Below, one piece after another: positions 18,218-27,710 of a stretch of DNA of 64,000 nucleotides. The translations under genes and the position numbers were made by a program. Origin of the DNA: Bacillus sp. 123MFChir2 (GTDB taxonomy: Bacteria; Bacillota; Bacilli; Bacillales; Bacillaceae_G); contig NZ_KB910927.1 of the NCBI RefSeq assembly GCF_000383235.1, positions 1 to 64,000 on the forward strand. The letters run 5' to 3'. Numbering within the stretch: position 1 is the stretch's first letter; each line of letters starts with the position of its first letter. The notes beneath the pieces were generated by a model. The model made no database searches. It saw nothing but the letters and a program-made list of their open reading frames with translations, and was not told the DNA's origin.

Positions 18218-18888
18218 TACATTCCAGAAGAAAAATGATGACGAATTGTTTCAAGTGCCCTTTCAGCAACAACTTGCTTTCCATATTCACGAACACGGTG
18301 AATTGTTAAAGCGGATTCCTCTCCATATTCTAAAATCACGCTTAAAACACGGTCAATCTCCTCTTCATCGTGCACTACCTCATCAAACTCGACATATACA
18401 TAATAGCGGTCTTCAAATGAATATAATTCATCTTTTATCTCTTCAAATATAAGTCGATGACTTAATGAAATCACATGCTCAAAGTCGTCAAATTTAATTA
18501 AAAAACCAAATGTACCATCTTCGTTAAAGATAGCTCCTGCTTCTTCTTCTAATTCCTGCTCAAATAACGATTCAATTCGTTCATCTAAAGGAATATCGAT
18601 TATCTTATCAAGGCCAATTGGTAATTCTAATTTTTGTCCGTCTTTCGAAAGCTGCGCTTTCGTTACAAGTACCTCAATCCCCTTTTCAAGCGCCTGCACT
18701 TGAATCCAAAGCGGCCCATCTATAAAAAAGTCATCATGGTCACGCACTTCATCCATCATTTCCCAAAATAATTGTTCACTTTTATCGCGATTATACCAAA
18801 TGTCTTCACGATTAAATCCGCGGTCTTCTATATCAATGTACGAGATATAAAATTTCATCGTATGATCATTAACTCTTTCAATATCCAT
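18217..18888 (-). CDS. mecA: Adapter protein MecA
   Basis: A 223-residue MecA with the conserved N-terminus MDIERVNDHTMKFYISYIDIEDRGF, which binds substrates, an acidic linker, and the C-terminal ClpC-binding domain (YVEFDEVVHDEEE, ALTIHRVREYGKQVV). MecA targets ComK for ClpCP degradation and in B. subtilis also binds Spx. This is the adaptor, not the beta-lactam resistance gene of the same name. It has its own terminator and lies near cls and the terC-spx genes, as in other Bacilli. Confidence 0.95.
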   Translation of the reverse strand: MDIERVNDHTMKFYISYIDIEDRGFNREDIWYNRDKSEQLFWEMMDEVRDHDDFFIDGPLWIQVQALEKGIEVLVTKAQLSKDGQKLELPIGLDKIIDIPLDERIESLFEQELEEEAGAIFNEDGTFGFLIKFDDFEHVISLSHRLIFEEIKDELYSFEDRYYVYVEFDEVVHDEEEIDRVLSVILEYGEESALTIHRVREYGKQVVAERALETIRHHFSSGM

Positions 18889-19052
18889 AATGCACCTCTC
18901 CCTTCCTATTTGGAATGGTTATGAAGGGACTCCCCAATCATATTACAAAGAAAGTTAGAATCTTGTACTCTCATTTTATGATAAGATGCGCCAGAATGGA
19001 AATAAAATCACCTTATTTGCCAAAAAAACAGTCATTTACCTAATTTCTCATT

Positions 19053-19174
19053 CAATATATACGTACAAATTGAAAAAACCGCCTTTTTTTAGTTATGCGA
19101 GCGCTTCTGGCCATGCATAGGAGCGGGCAGGACGTATATTGTCTTCATAGTAGCAACTCGTTGAAAAATTAAAT
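19053..19174 (-). repeat. Repeat family A, copy A3 (reversed, shortened)
   Basis: In reverse orientation: the end AATATATACGTACAAATTGAAAAA, then the core CTGGCCATGCATAGGAGCGGGCAGG, ending near GTTGAAAAATTAAAT. Unlike most copies it lies between two divergent 5' ends (mecA and the TerC gene). The rest of the 500-bp gap has no recognisable gene. Confidence 0.72.
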
Positions 19175-19389
19175 GAGATTCCCCTCTTCTTATTTCAGAA
19201 AAAATATTGGACATGCTTTCGCTGGAAATGATTGTCCTATATTCTTTTTTCCTGCATATGATGTAAACGAAACAAGCTTACGATACATAAAGCAACTCCT
19301 TCTCTTACATATGACGCAAATGAAAATAAATCCGCTCCTGATAGATGATTTTTCTTCCTATTGGGACTGAGTAAATGGAGGCAAATTGA

Positions 19390-20058
19390 ATGGATTTAGA
19401 CTTTCTCACATCCATCTTTATCATCGTTGGTATCGATGTTGTATTAGGCGGCGATAACGCCATTGTCATTGCACTCGCTAGTCGAAACTTATCAGAAGCA
19501 GAACGAAATAAAGCAATTATTTTAGGAACTGGTTTAGCCATCATATTACGTATCCTACTCACAGTAATGGCTGTTTACTTGCTTAATATTCCCTTTTTAC
19601 AATTAGTAGGCGGCATTTTACTTACTTTCATTGCAATTAATCTTCTTACAGATAACAGTCATAATCTTTCTAGTATTAAGGCAAAAACAACATTATTCCA
19701 AGCTGTACGAACAATCGTTTTTGCAGATCTTGTTATGGGATTTGATAATGTACTGGCAATCGCAGGAGCTTCTCATGGAAATATTACATTAGTTATTATC
19801 GGATTACTCATTTCTATTCCTATTATTATTTGGGGAAGTAAACTTATTTTAATATGCATGGAAAAATTCCCTTTTCTCGTTTATATCGGTGCTGCCATCT
19901 TAGCTTACACAGCAGGTCGCATGGTAATGCATGAAGAAAATCTTCAATCATTTTTCGAGACAAAACCAATTTTCACAGCAAGCATTCCTTTTCTTTTTAT
20001 GATTACAGTGCTACTAGTTGGGATTGTTGTAAACCAAGTAAAACTGCGGAATACTTGA
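19390..20058 (+). CDS. TerC family integral membrane protein (YjbE-like)
   Basis: A 222-residue polytopic protein of the TerC family with the paired acidic membrane motifs GIDVVLGGDNAIVIAL (residues 14-29) and FADLVMGFDNVLAIAGA. Family members export or handle manganese and load it onto exported enzymes. No yybP-ykoY riboswitch is visible upstream here. In B. subtilis yjbE is also close to mecA and spx. Start chosen at ATG 19390 after TGGAGGCAAATTGA. An upstream 65-codon frame (19173-19370) has no ribosome site and is ignored. Confidence 0.88.
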   Translation: MDLDFLTSIFIIVGIDVVLGGDNAIVIALASRNLSEAERNKAIILGTGLAIILRILLTVMAVYLLNIPFLQLVGGILLTFIAINLLTDNSHNLSSIKAKTTLFQAVRTIVFADLVMGFDNVLAIAGASHGNITLVIIGLLISIPIIIWGSKLILICMEKFPFLVYIGAAILAYTAGRMVMHEENLQSFFETKPIFTASIPFLFMITVLLVGIVVNQVKLRNT

Positions 20059-20097
20059 ACTATTTATCGTTAATTATGAGCAGATGTTAGATGTCTG

Positions 20098-20270
20098 CTA
20101 TAAATACAAAGAAAAACAGCTTTCTTTGTAGGGGGGCGAGAGTATCTGGCCATGCATAGCAGCGGTCAGGGCCTTTTTCTGCCACGGGCATGATTTAAAA
20201 CAAAAGGAGAAAGCAAGTAGCGGGTATGCTGTTTTTTCATAGCACCAACTTATAGCGTTGAAAAAACGAA
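20098..20270 (-). repeat. Repeat family A, copy A4 (reversed)
   Basis: It begins TATAAATACAAAG about 40 bp past the TerC-family stop and contains CTGGCCATGCATAGCAGCGGTCAGGGCCTTTTT, i.e. hairpin plus T run in the sense of that gene, then the conserved TCTGCCACG stretch. It is thus antisense to its gene in repeat terms, the same relation as A1, A2, A5, A6 and A7. Confidence 0.78.
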
Positions 20271-20323
20271 AAGGAACTGATTCGCACATTCTCGCTAAAG
20301 CAGGAGTGGGAATTAGTTCCTTT
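20262..20323 (-). terminator. Probable terminator of spx
   Basis: Stem AAAGGAACTAATTC with GAATCAGTTCCTTT (one mismatch) around a 26-base loop, then TTCGTTTTTTC in the minus sense, abutting repeat A4. Confidence 0.65.
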
Positions 20324-20334
20324 GTCATATTATA

Positions 20335-20730
20335 TTAATTTACAAGGCGCTGTGCTTCTCGCAATTGGAACGTTCTCACTGTTCGTGGTAAGAAACGACG
20401 AATTTCATCTTCGTTATAACCAACTTGCAGGCGTTTTTCATCAATGATAATAGGACGACGAAGAATACCTGGGTAATCACGAATAAGCTTATATAAATCT
20501 TGAAGAGGTAAAGATTCTAAATTAATATTTAATTCTTGAAAAACTTTAGAACGAGTTGAAATAATCTCATCTGTTCCGCTTTCCGTCATACGTAAAATCT
20601 CTTTAATTTCCTCAATCGATAATGGATCAGAGAAAATATTACGTTCTGTATAAGGAATATGGTTTTCCTCTAGCCATAATTTCGCTTTTCTACAAGACGT
20701 ACAACTTGGAGAACTATATAGTGTTACCAT
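20335..20730 (-). CDS. spx: Transcriptional regulator Spx
   Basis: A 131-residue ArsC-family regulator with the redox switch CTSC (Cys10 and Cys13) and the conserved [20 protein letters not shown] segment containing the RPI motif. Spx binds the C-terminal domain of the RNA polymerase alpha subunit and redirects transcription during disulfide stress. Levels are set by ClpXP with SpxH, also encoded here, and by MecA. The 5' region is long and AT-rich and shared with a divergent small membrane gene. Cereus-group genomes carry two Spx paralogues; this is the one near mecA. Confidence 0.94.
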   Translation of the reverse strand: MVTLYSSPSCTSCRKAKLWLEENHIPYTERNIFSDPLSIEEIKEILRMTESGTDEIISTRSKVFQELNINLESLPLQDLYKLIRDYPGILRRPIIIDEKRLQVGYNEDEIRRFLPRTVRTFQLREAQRLVN

Positions 20731-21000
20731 ACATTACTCACTCTCCTTATAAAAGTACAAACTCTGTACTATTTCACATTTTGATAATTATACTCAAACA
20801 AATTTTGTATAACTTATAATTACTTATCTAAACATAACGAACTTCTCTAAAAAAATAATTATTTTAAATAAGTAACTTCTATAAATCATTATACAATAGA
20901 AACGAACAGAAATATATACTAATTTTTCTTCATAATATACATAAAAGTTACGTAAAAGATGTGTGTTTTGTAAGAAAAATATGTATACAATCAAACGAGG

Positions 21001-21012
21001 GAACATTTGTTC
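21001..21012. promoter_or_regulatory. Candidate LexA (DinR) box
   Basis: GAACATTTGTTC is a perfect GAAC-N4-GTTC palindrome, the core of the Gram-positive LexA operator. It lies about 12 bases after a possible -10 (TATACAAT) and 136 bp before the 67-codon gene, in the 417-bp region divergent from spx. Candidate only. Confidence 0.4.
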
Positions 21013-21147
21013 TTAATTTATTTTAACAAACTACTTTCCCGCTGTCTATACAAATTTTACAAACACAACCTTTTTATCGAACAATTCTTTTTTTTTTGTC
21101 TTTTTCAACATACAATAGAAATATACTTATGCAAAGGAGGATTACAT

Positions 21148-21351
21148 ATGGGAGCTTTTTTTCTTGATTTTGTAATCGTTGCAGCATTAGTCATTGGGAT
21201 CACCGCAACTATTGGGATTATTACAAATGGGATTGGCGAAAAATTGTTTGGCCGCAAAGACAAGATGAAATTCGTAAATAAATCTGCTAAAGTGCAAACT
21301 GGTTGGAATCAAGTTGGCGGTAAAGGAATTTATAAAAAAAATACGTATTAA
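21148..21351 (+). CDS. Small single-span membrane protein, unknown
   Basis: A 67-residue protein starting at ATG 21148 after a perfect AAAGGAGG. Residues about 4-28 (FFLDFVIVAALVIGITATIGIITNG) form one membrane helix; the remainder is basic (KLFGRKDKMKFVNKSAKVQTGW). The longer frame from 21007 has no ribosome site. No family recognised. It has its own terminator and a candidate LexA box far upstream. Confidence 0.8.
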   Translation: MGAFFLDFVIVAALVIGITATIGIITNGIGEKLFGRKDKMKFVNKSAKVQTGWNQVGGKGIYKKNTY

Positions 21352-21386
21352 AAAAGAAGCAGGACTCGAATCCTGCTTCTTTTTTG
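21350..21386. terminator. Bidirectional terminator
   Basis: AAGAAGCAGGA-CTCGA-TCCTGCTTCTT with A and T runs. It closes the small membrane gene and, from the other side, oppA. Confidence 0.92.
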
Positions 21387-21393
21387 GTACATT

Positions 21394-23034
21394 TTATTTT
21401 CCTACAGAAGTCCACTTAAAGCTTAGCTCTGGACCATATTTATTGATGTAAAGATCGTTTATTGTTTCGCGCTGTAAAAATGCTCTTCCACGTTGATAGA
21501 TTGGTGCAATCGCCGCTTCATCGAATAAGATTTTTTCTGCTTTCGAAAGATTATTCCAACGTCCTTTTACATCAGATCCTTCTTTCTTAGCCTTTGTAAT
21601 CAGTTCATCATACTGAGCATTTGAATAGCCCATTTTATTTTGCGCACCGTTTGTTACAAATAAATCAAGGAATGTCATTGCATCCGGGTAGTCTGGTCCC
21701 CAACCGCTGTAGGAGATATCATAATCACCGCTGCTCTCTAACTTTAACACTTGTGCAAAAGGTTGTACTTTCACATTTAGTTTTAAGCCTGGTAAATTCT
21801 TTTCTAATTCACCTTTTAAAAACTCACTAATTTTCTTCGCTAATTCTGTATCAGAGTTTAATAACGTTAATTCAATTGTGTCTTTTCCAAGCTCTTTTTT
21901 ACCAGCTTCCCAATACTTTTTCGCCTCTTTCAGATCCACTTTTACAAGATTTCCATTTTCTTTACGGAAATCTTTCCCGTCAGCATTCTTAACAAAGTCT
22001 TCTGGAACTAAGCCGCCAGCTGCTTTTGAACCGTTATTCAACATTGTATTGATCATACCGTTGCGTTCAAACCCTAGAGAAATCGCTTTACGAATATTTT
22101 TATTTGCTAAAGCTGGATTCTTTTGATTTAAACGTAAGAAGAATACTGTTGGATCACTTGTCGTTTTGAAACCGCCATCTTTTCTATATTTATCTACAAA
22201 TTCTGCCGATAAAAGAACACGGTCAGCTGCTTTTGTTTCATATAAATTTACCGCTGTTCCTATCTCTTTTACGATATTATAGTTGATTTCCTCTAATTTA
22301 ACTTTTTTATTATCCCAATAAGATGGATTTTTCTTTAATTGGAAGTTTTGCTCATGCTTCCATTCACTTAATACAAATGGACCATTATATAATGTTGTAT
22401 TTGCTTCTAGTCCATGCTTTTGCCCTTGTTCTTTTACGAATTTTTCATTAAGTGGGAAGAACAGCGGATATACTGTTAAATTCACAAAATACGGAACCGG
22501 ATTGTCTAATTCTACTTCGAATGTATAATCATCAACTGCTTTGACACCCAATTGGTCTGCCGGCAATTGTTTCATATTAATCTTCTCTGCATTCTTCACA
22601 TCAAACATAATGTAAGCAGATTTTGCAGCTGTATCTGGATTTACTGCTCGTTGCCAAGAATACACAAAATCTTTCGCTGTTACAGGTTCCCCATTTGACC
22701 ATTTTGCATCTTTACGTAATTTAAATGTATATTTCTTTCCATCTGTTGATTTTTCATACGACTCGGCAACACCTGAGACTAATTTTTGATCTTTTCCAAG
22801 ACGATATAATCCTTCCATTGCATTGTTCATTACGCTTGAAGATGCTGCATCTGTTGTTAATGTTGTATCCATCGTTGGAAGCTCAGATGTTTCAATCATG
22901 TTGATTACCTGCTTCGCATTACTTGTGTCCCCTTTTGCTTTCGCTTGCGAATCATCTTTTGAATATCCGCATCCCCCTAGAATCATGCTTACTGTCAATG
23001 TTGATGCAAGTAGCACCGGCACTTTTTTCTTCAT
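21394..23034 (-). CDS. oppA: Oligopeptide ABC transporter, substrate-binding lipoprotein OppA
   Basis: A 546-residue family 5 extracellular solute-binding protein. It has a lipoprotein signal with lipobox LGGC (Cys22), then the SBP5 signature around GLYRLGKDQKLVSGVAESYEKSTDGKKYTFKLRKDAKWSNGEP. It captures oligopeptides and passes them to OppBC. It lies downstream of oppF in the same direction but after a terminator and a 320-bp AT-rich gap, so it probably has its own promoter and can be made in excess over the permease. A CodY-like site lies in that gap. Many OppA paralogues exist in this group. Confidence 0.93.
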   Translation of the reverse strand: MKKKVPVLLASTLTVSMILGGCGYSKDDSQAKAKGDTSNAKQVINMIETSELPTMDTTLTTDAASSSVMNNAMEGLYRLGKDQKLVSGVAESYEKSTDGKKYTFKLRKDAKWSNGEPVTAKDFVYSWQRAVNPDTAAKSAYIMFDVKNAEKINMKQLPADQLGVKAVDDYTFEVELDNPVPYFVNLTVYPLFFPLNEKFVKEQGQKHGLEANTTLYNGPFVLSEWKHEQNFQLKKNPSYWDNKKVKLEEINYNIVKEIGTAVNLYETKAADRVLLSAEFVDKYRKDGGFKTTSDPTVFFLRLNQKNPALANKNIRKAISLGFERNGMINTMLNNGSKAAGGLVPEDFVKNADGKDFRKENGNLVKVDLKEAKKYWEAGKKELGKDTIELTLLNSDTELAKKISEFLKGELEKNLPGLKLNVKVQPFAQVLKLESSGDYDISYSGWGPDYPDAMTFLDLFVTNGAQNKMGYSNAQYDELITKAKKEGSDVKGRWNNLSKAEKILFDEAAIAPIYQRGRAFLQRETINDLYINKYGPELSFKWTSVGK

Positions 23035-23147
23035 ATATTATACCCTCCTCCAAAATGTTAGACCTTTTATCGAAAATAATAAAAAGTAAATAAGTTCTAA
23101 CAATTCATATTATACATACAAATTGATTATTTGTATATTTATTTTTC

Positions 23148-23162
23148 TATTTTATGAAAATT
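23148..23162 (-). promoter_or_regulatory. Candidate CodY box upstream of oppA
   Basis: AATTTTCATAAAATA in the minus sense has two mismatches to the 15-bp CodY consensus AATTTTCWGAAAATT and overlaps a second half-match (CAGAAAATTTTC). In such AT-rich DNA chance matches are common. Confidence 0.35.
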
Positions 23163-23321
23163 TTCTGTTAACATTTTATTCCTTCTTTTTCGTTTAAGGT
23201 CAATATATATACTGATTATTGTTATTTTTTAATTTATTTAAATTATCTGAATATAATTAGAAGATTTTTATGATATATGTTTTGTGCAAAATGCTTTATT
23301 TTTAATTATTCTAAAAAAAAT

Positions 23322-23356
23322 GAAAAACCGAGCACATTGTCCATGCGCTCGGTTAC
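23322..23356 (-). terminator. Terminator after oppF
   Basis: ACCGAGCGCATGG...TGTGCTCGGT followed by a T run in the minus sense, 3 bp beyond the oppF stop. Confidence 0.85.
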
Positions 23357-23358
23357 TC

Positions 23359-24303
23359 TTATTGATAAATTTCTTTATATTTTTTATACTCAGCTTCTGA
23401 GCAAAGCACGAAATGCCCTGGGCGAACTTCGCGCATTTGCGGCTCTTCATTCCCATATTGATGCTGAGACGAATCGTACACGATACGTTTACGATTGCGC
23501 TCATAATCTGGATCTGGAAGCGGAATTGCTGATAGTAGTGATTTTGTATACGGATGAATTGGATGCTCGTATAACTCTTCACTCGTTGCAAGTTCCACGA
23601 TTTTCCCGTGATACATAACACCGATGCGGTCACTAATATATTTTACCATCGATAAATCATGGGCAATAAATAAGTATGTTAAACCTTTTTCTTTTTGTAA
23701 CTTTTTCAATAAGTTAACGACTTGCGCCTGAATTGACACGTCAAGTGCTGAAATCGGCTCATCGGCAATAATAAAGTCCGGCTCTACCGCTAACGCCCGT
23801 GCAATTCCAATACGCTGACGTTGACCACCAGAGAATTCATGCGGGAAACGACTTGCATGCTCACGGTTTAAACCAACCGTTTCAAGCAATTCATACACAC
23901 GCTTCATACGATCTTCTTTGTTTTTAGCAAGACCATGAATATCAATTCCTTCTGCAATAATATCTCCAACGCTCATACGCGGATTTAATGATGCATATGG
24001 ATCTTGGAAAATCATTTGCATTTTACGATTAAATTTCTTTAGTTCAGCACGTGATTTTTTACCGTGTACATTTTCCCCATCAAATAATACTTCTCCTGCC
24101 GTCGCATCATATAAACGAATGATTGTTCTTCCCGTTGTCGATTTACCAGAACCTGACTCTCCTACAAGTCCGAATGTTTCTCCGCGGAAAATATCGAACG
24201 TAACATCATCAATCGCTTTTACAACTCCGCCGTTCACGTTAAAATATTGTTTTACATTTTTTACTTCAATTAATTTTTCACGATTATTAGTCATGCTGTT
24301 CAC
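23359..24303 (-). CDS. oppF: Oligopeptide ABC transporter ATP-binding protein OppF
   Basis: A 314-residue ABC ATPase: Walker A GESGSGKST, signature SGGQRQRIGIARAL, Walker B FIIADEP, and the Opp/Dpp C-terminal extension (HPIHPYTKSLLSAIPLPDPDYERNRKRI). It pairs with OppD to drive peptide uptake. Its start overlaps the end of oppD by 17 bp, so the two are translationally coupled. Confidence 0.95.
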   Translation of the reverse strand: MNSMTNNREKLIEVKNVKQYFNVNGGVVKAIDDVTFDIFRGETFGLVGESGSGKSTTGRTIIRLYDATAGEVLFDGENVHGKKSRAELKKFNRKMQMIFQDPYASLNPRMSVGDIIAEGIDIHGLAKNKEDRMKRVYELLETVGLNREHASRFPHEFSGGQRQRIGIARALAVEPDFIIADEPISALDVSIQAQVVNLLKKLQKEKGLTYLFIAHDLSMVKYISDRIGVMYHGKIVELATSEELYEHPIHPYTKSLLSAIPLPDPDYERNRKRIVYDSSQHQYGNEEPQMREVRPGHFVLCSEAEYKKYKEIYQ

Positions 24304-25333
24304 CCGCTTTCATTTGTCGAATACGTCTTTGGACAATTTCAGGCGGCTCCACTTTTGGAGCTTGTTCATGAAGCAGCCATGTTGCTGCATAATGCGTATC
24401 ACTTACTTTGAAGAAAGGTGGTTCCATTTCAAAGTCGATTTTTAATGCCTGTGGATTACGCGCTGCGAATGCATCACCTTTTGGCGGATTTAATAAGTCT
24501 GGCGGCGTTCCTGGAATCGCATATAATTCTTCTTCCTCGCCTTCTAAACTTGGCATAGACGCCAACAATCCCCACGTATACGGATGCTTTGGATTATAGA
24601 AAATTTCATCAACCGTTCCAATCTCTACAACTTTCCCTGCATACATAACAGCTACGCGGTCTGCCACATTGGCAACAACACCTAAATCATGCGTGATAAA
24701 AATAATAGCCGCTTCTGTTTTTTGCTGAATGTCTTTCATCAACTCTAAAATTTGTGCTTGAATTGTTACGTCAAGCGCAGTTGTCGGCTCATCGGCAATT
24801 AATAATTTCGGATTACAAGCAAGTGCCATCGCAATAACAACACGTTGTCTCATCCCACCTGAAAATTGGTGCGGATATTGTTTTAGGCGTGCTTCCGGAT
24901 TTGGAATTCCTACAAGGTCGATCAGCTCTAACGCTACTTTACGCGCATCAGCCTTATTCATTCCTTGATGTTTAATAAGACCTTCCATAATTTGATTGCC
25001 AATTGTCATTGTTGGATTTAAAGACGTCATTGGATCTTGGAAAATCATCGCAATCTCTTTTCCACGAATTTGTTGCATTTCTTTTTCAGACAACTTCGTT
25101 AAATCACGGCCGTCAAAAATAATTTCTCCGTCTTTAATACGACCTGGCGGCTTTGGAATCAAGTCCATTAGCGCTTTAGACGTAACAGATTTCCCCGAAC
25201 CAGACTCCCCCACAATTGCTAGCGTTTCTCCCTTTTTCAAATCAAAAGTAACTCCGCGTACCGCTTGTACTTCACCAACATGTGTGTCGAACGAAACTTG
25301 TAAATCTTTTACTTCTAACAAAGTTTTCATCAT
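24287..25333 (-). CDS. oppD: Oligopeptide ABC transporter ATP-binding protein OppD
   Basis: A 348-residue ABC ATPase with Walker A GESGSGKSV, signature SGGMRQRVVIAMAL and Walker B LLIADEP, plus the OppD C-terminal region (HPYTWGLLASMPSLEGEEEELYAIPG) that in relatives holds an iron-sulfur-type cysteine cluster; I see no such cluster here. It is the third gene of the oppBCDF operon, 17 bp after oppC. Confidence 0.95.
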   Translation of the reverse strand: MMKTLLEVKDLQVSFDTHVGEVQAVRGVTFDLKKGETLAIVGESGSGKSVTSKALMDLIPKPPGRIKDGEIIFDGRDLTKLSEKEMQQIRGKEIAMIFQDPMTSLNPTMTIGNQIMEGLIKHQGMNKADARKVALELIDLVGIPNPEARLKQYPHQFSGGMRQRVVIAMALACNPKLLIADEPTTALDVTIQAQILELMKDIQQKTEAAIIFITHDLGVVANVADRVAVMYAGKVVEIGTVDEIFYNPKHPYTWGLLASMPSLEGEEEELYAIPGTPPDLLNPPKGDAFAARNPQALKIDFEMEPPFFKVSDTHYAATWLLHEQAPKVEPPEIVQRRIRQMKAGEQHD

Positions 25334-25350
25334 TCCCTCTCCTTTCTCCT

Positions 25351-26367
25351 TTATTTACGCATTTTTGGATCTAATGCATCACGTAAACCATCTGCTAATA
25401 AGTTTAATGCTAAAATTAACATACTGATTACAGCTGCTGGAATAAACATCATATGCGGATATGTTTGAATTGACTTATACCCGTCACTTACTAAAGAACC
25501 TAATGATGCTAACGGCGGCTGAATTCCAAGACCGATGAAACTTAAGAAAGCTTCTCCAAATACTGCATGTGGAATTGTAAACATTGTCATAACAATGATA
25601 GATCCCATTAAGTTTGGCACTAAATGCTTTACAATTAATTGTGTATTTGTTGCTCCAAGTGTACGTGATGCTAACACATACTCTTGATCTTTCATTTTCA
25701 ACACTTGTCCACGTACAACACGTGACATTCCAATCCATCCTGTAAGAGTCATCGCAAGTGTAATTGATAGAATACCAGGATCCATTACAATTACCATTAA
25801 AATTACGACAATTAAGTACGGAATACCATTTAATACTTCAACGAAACGTTGCATGAAGTTATCAACGCGGCCTCCGTAGAATGCGGAAATCCCACCATAT
25901 GCAACCCCAATAATTAAATCAATTACCGCTGCTAATATTGCGATATATAAAGATACTCGGGTTCCTTCCCACGTTCTTGTCCAAATATCACGGCCAAGAT
26001 CATCTGTACCAAACCAGAAATAATCTTTAATATCGCGTTTCTCATACTGATCTACACCATATTGGTCTACACCATCAAAAGGCAACCAGTGAATATTCTC
26101 TAAAACCGGTACTTTCGGCGGTATTTTTGCACGGTTTAAATCTTGATCTTTATAAGAATATTTACTCATCATCGGACCGAAAATTGCCAACAGAACAATG
26201 AGAGCTAAAATAACCATTCCAAAGACCGCACCCTTATGTTGAAACAGTCTTCTTCTTACATCTTCCCAAAATTTTATACTCGGACGGGCAATAACTTCAT
26301 TATCTGTACTACTACGATTTGCTGGTTGAAATAAATCTGGAGATATTTTTTGCACATCTTTCATCAT
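25351..26367 (-). CDS. oppC: Oligopeptide ABC transporter permease OppC
   Basis: A 338-residue permease with an N-terminal OppC_N segment, one early membrane helix (GAVFGMVILALIVLLAIFG), a periplasm-facing insert (FDGVDQYGVDQYEKRDIKDYFWFGTDDLGRDIW), then five helices and the EAA loop around ASRTLGATNTQLIVKHLVPN. It overlaps the oppB stop by 4 bp. Confidence 0.95.
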   Translation of the reverse strand: MMKDVQKISPDLFQPANRSSTDNEVIARPSIKFWEDVRRRLFQHKGAVFGMVILALIVLLAIFGPMMSKYSYKDQDLNRAKIPPKVPVLENIHWLPFDGVDQYGVDQYEKRDIKDYFWFGTDDLGRDIWTRTWEGTRVSLYIAILAAVIDLIIGVAYGGISAFYGGRVDNFMQRFVEVLNGIPYLIVVILMVIVMDPGILSITLAMTLTGWIGMSRVVRGQVLKMKDQEYVLASRTLGATNTQLIVKHLVPNLMGSIIVMTMFTIPHAVFGEAFLSFIGLGIQPPLASLGSLVSDGYKSIQTYPHMMFIPAAVISMLILALNLLADGLRDALDPKMRK

Positions 26368-27302
26368 TTTTTCCCTCCCGCTAAACGAATACGAGGATCA
26401 ACTACGCCGTATAAGATATCAACAATAAAGATAACAAGAATGAATAGCGCACTATAGAACATCGTTGTCCCCATAATAACTGTATAATCGTTCACTGGAA
26501 TAGACTTAACGAACTGTTCCCCTAAACCTGGTACAGCAAATACTTGCTCAACAACAAGTGTTCCTGTCATTAAAGCTGCAACCATTGGCCCTAAAATTGT
26601 AATGATTGGAATAAGCGCATTTCGCAGTGCATGTTTCACAATAATTACACCTTGACTAAGCCCTTTTGCTTTTGCTGTTAAAATGTATTCTGCTTGCATG
26701 ACTTCTATTAATTCGGTACGTGCAAAACGAGCTATTGTAGCCACTACAGATACCGCCAATGCAATTGTTGGAAGAATTGTATATTCAAAACCTTTCCAAA
26801 ACGCTACCGGCAACCATCCCGCTTTTACTGCTACATAATATTGTAATAGTGCTGCAAAAACGAATCCCGGTACAGACATTCCGAGTACCGAAATGAACGT
26901 TGCCCCGTAATCAGCCCATGTATTCGTACGAAGCGCTGCAACAATACCTAGTAATAATCCAATAATAGTACCTAAAACAATGGCTTGAAAACCTAATTGT
27001 GCAGATGGACCAATGCGGCCAACAATCATCTCTGTTACTGGGCGGTTATCATATTGGAATGATACCCCTAAGTCCCCTTTAGCTAAATTTTTCATGTAGT
27101 GAACATATTGCACTGGTAGCGGATCGTTTAATCCGTATTTTTCCAAAATGATTTCTTTTTGTGCAGGTGATAATTTCTCCTGATTTTTAAGCGGAGAACC
27201 TGGTAACAACTTCATTAAAAAGAATGTTAAAGTTGTGATTAAAAATAATGTAATGACCATGTACGCGAAACGTTGCAATGTATAACGTCCCATAAATAGC
27301 AC
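26364..27302 (-). CDS. oppB: Oligopeptide ABC transporter permease OppB
   Basis: A 312-residue six-helix permease with the N-terminal RFAYMVITLFLITTLTFFLMKLLPGSP typical of OppB/DppB and the EAA loop TAKAKGLSQGVIIVKHALRN. It is first in the operon. The 408 bp upstream, up to the DUF3899 gene, are very AT-rich with no gene or recognisable riboswitch. Confidence 0.95.
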   Translation of the reverse strand: MLFMGRYTLQRFAYMVITLFLITTLTFFLMKLLPGSPLKNQEKLSPAQKEIILEKYGLNDPLPVQYVHYMKNLAKGDLGVSFQYDNRPVTEMIVGRIGPSAQLGFQAIVLGTIIGLLLGIVAALRTNTWADYGATFISVLGMSVPGFVFAALLQYYVAVKAGWLPVAFWKGFEYTILPTIALAVSVVATIARFARTELIEVMQAEYILTAKAKGLSQGVIIVKHALRNALIPIITILGPMVAALMTGTLVVEQVFAVPGLGEQFVKSIPVNDYTVIMGTTMFYSALFILVIFIVDILYGVVDPRIRLAGGKK

Positions 27303-27710
27303 CTCCCCATTTTTTCAAAAGCAATAAGATAGTTTAAAATATTCTTACTATTATCTTTAAAAATAAGAGCATACGCCCATCATAGGCATATACCCTTGAA
27401 AACGATGGAATAAACTGCATTATTACTACCATTTGTAAAAAACTAGTATTAAAAGAATAATCTCCAAGTTTCTACAATTTTCATTATACATATAATGAGT
27501 CAATTGTGAATATAATTTTTTATTTTTTTGTTAAAATTTTTAATTTACAGTGTATTTTGTATATACTTTGTAAAGACATGACTTAACATTGAAGTTATCT
27601 CATTAAAGGAAAATGCGCAATTATATATTTTTTCTAAAAATTCTTTATAGTACACATTATAACTTTTATAGTATAATAATTCTAGTAATTTTTTTACGGA
27701 GGGGAAGCAT

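Noticed and set aside
19173-19370. 65-codon frame before the TerC-family gene
   Set aside because: No ribosome site; part of the untranslated leader and repeat A3 edge.
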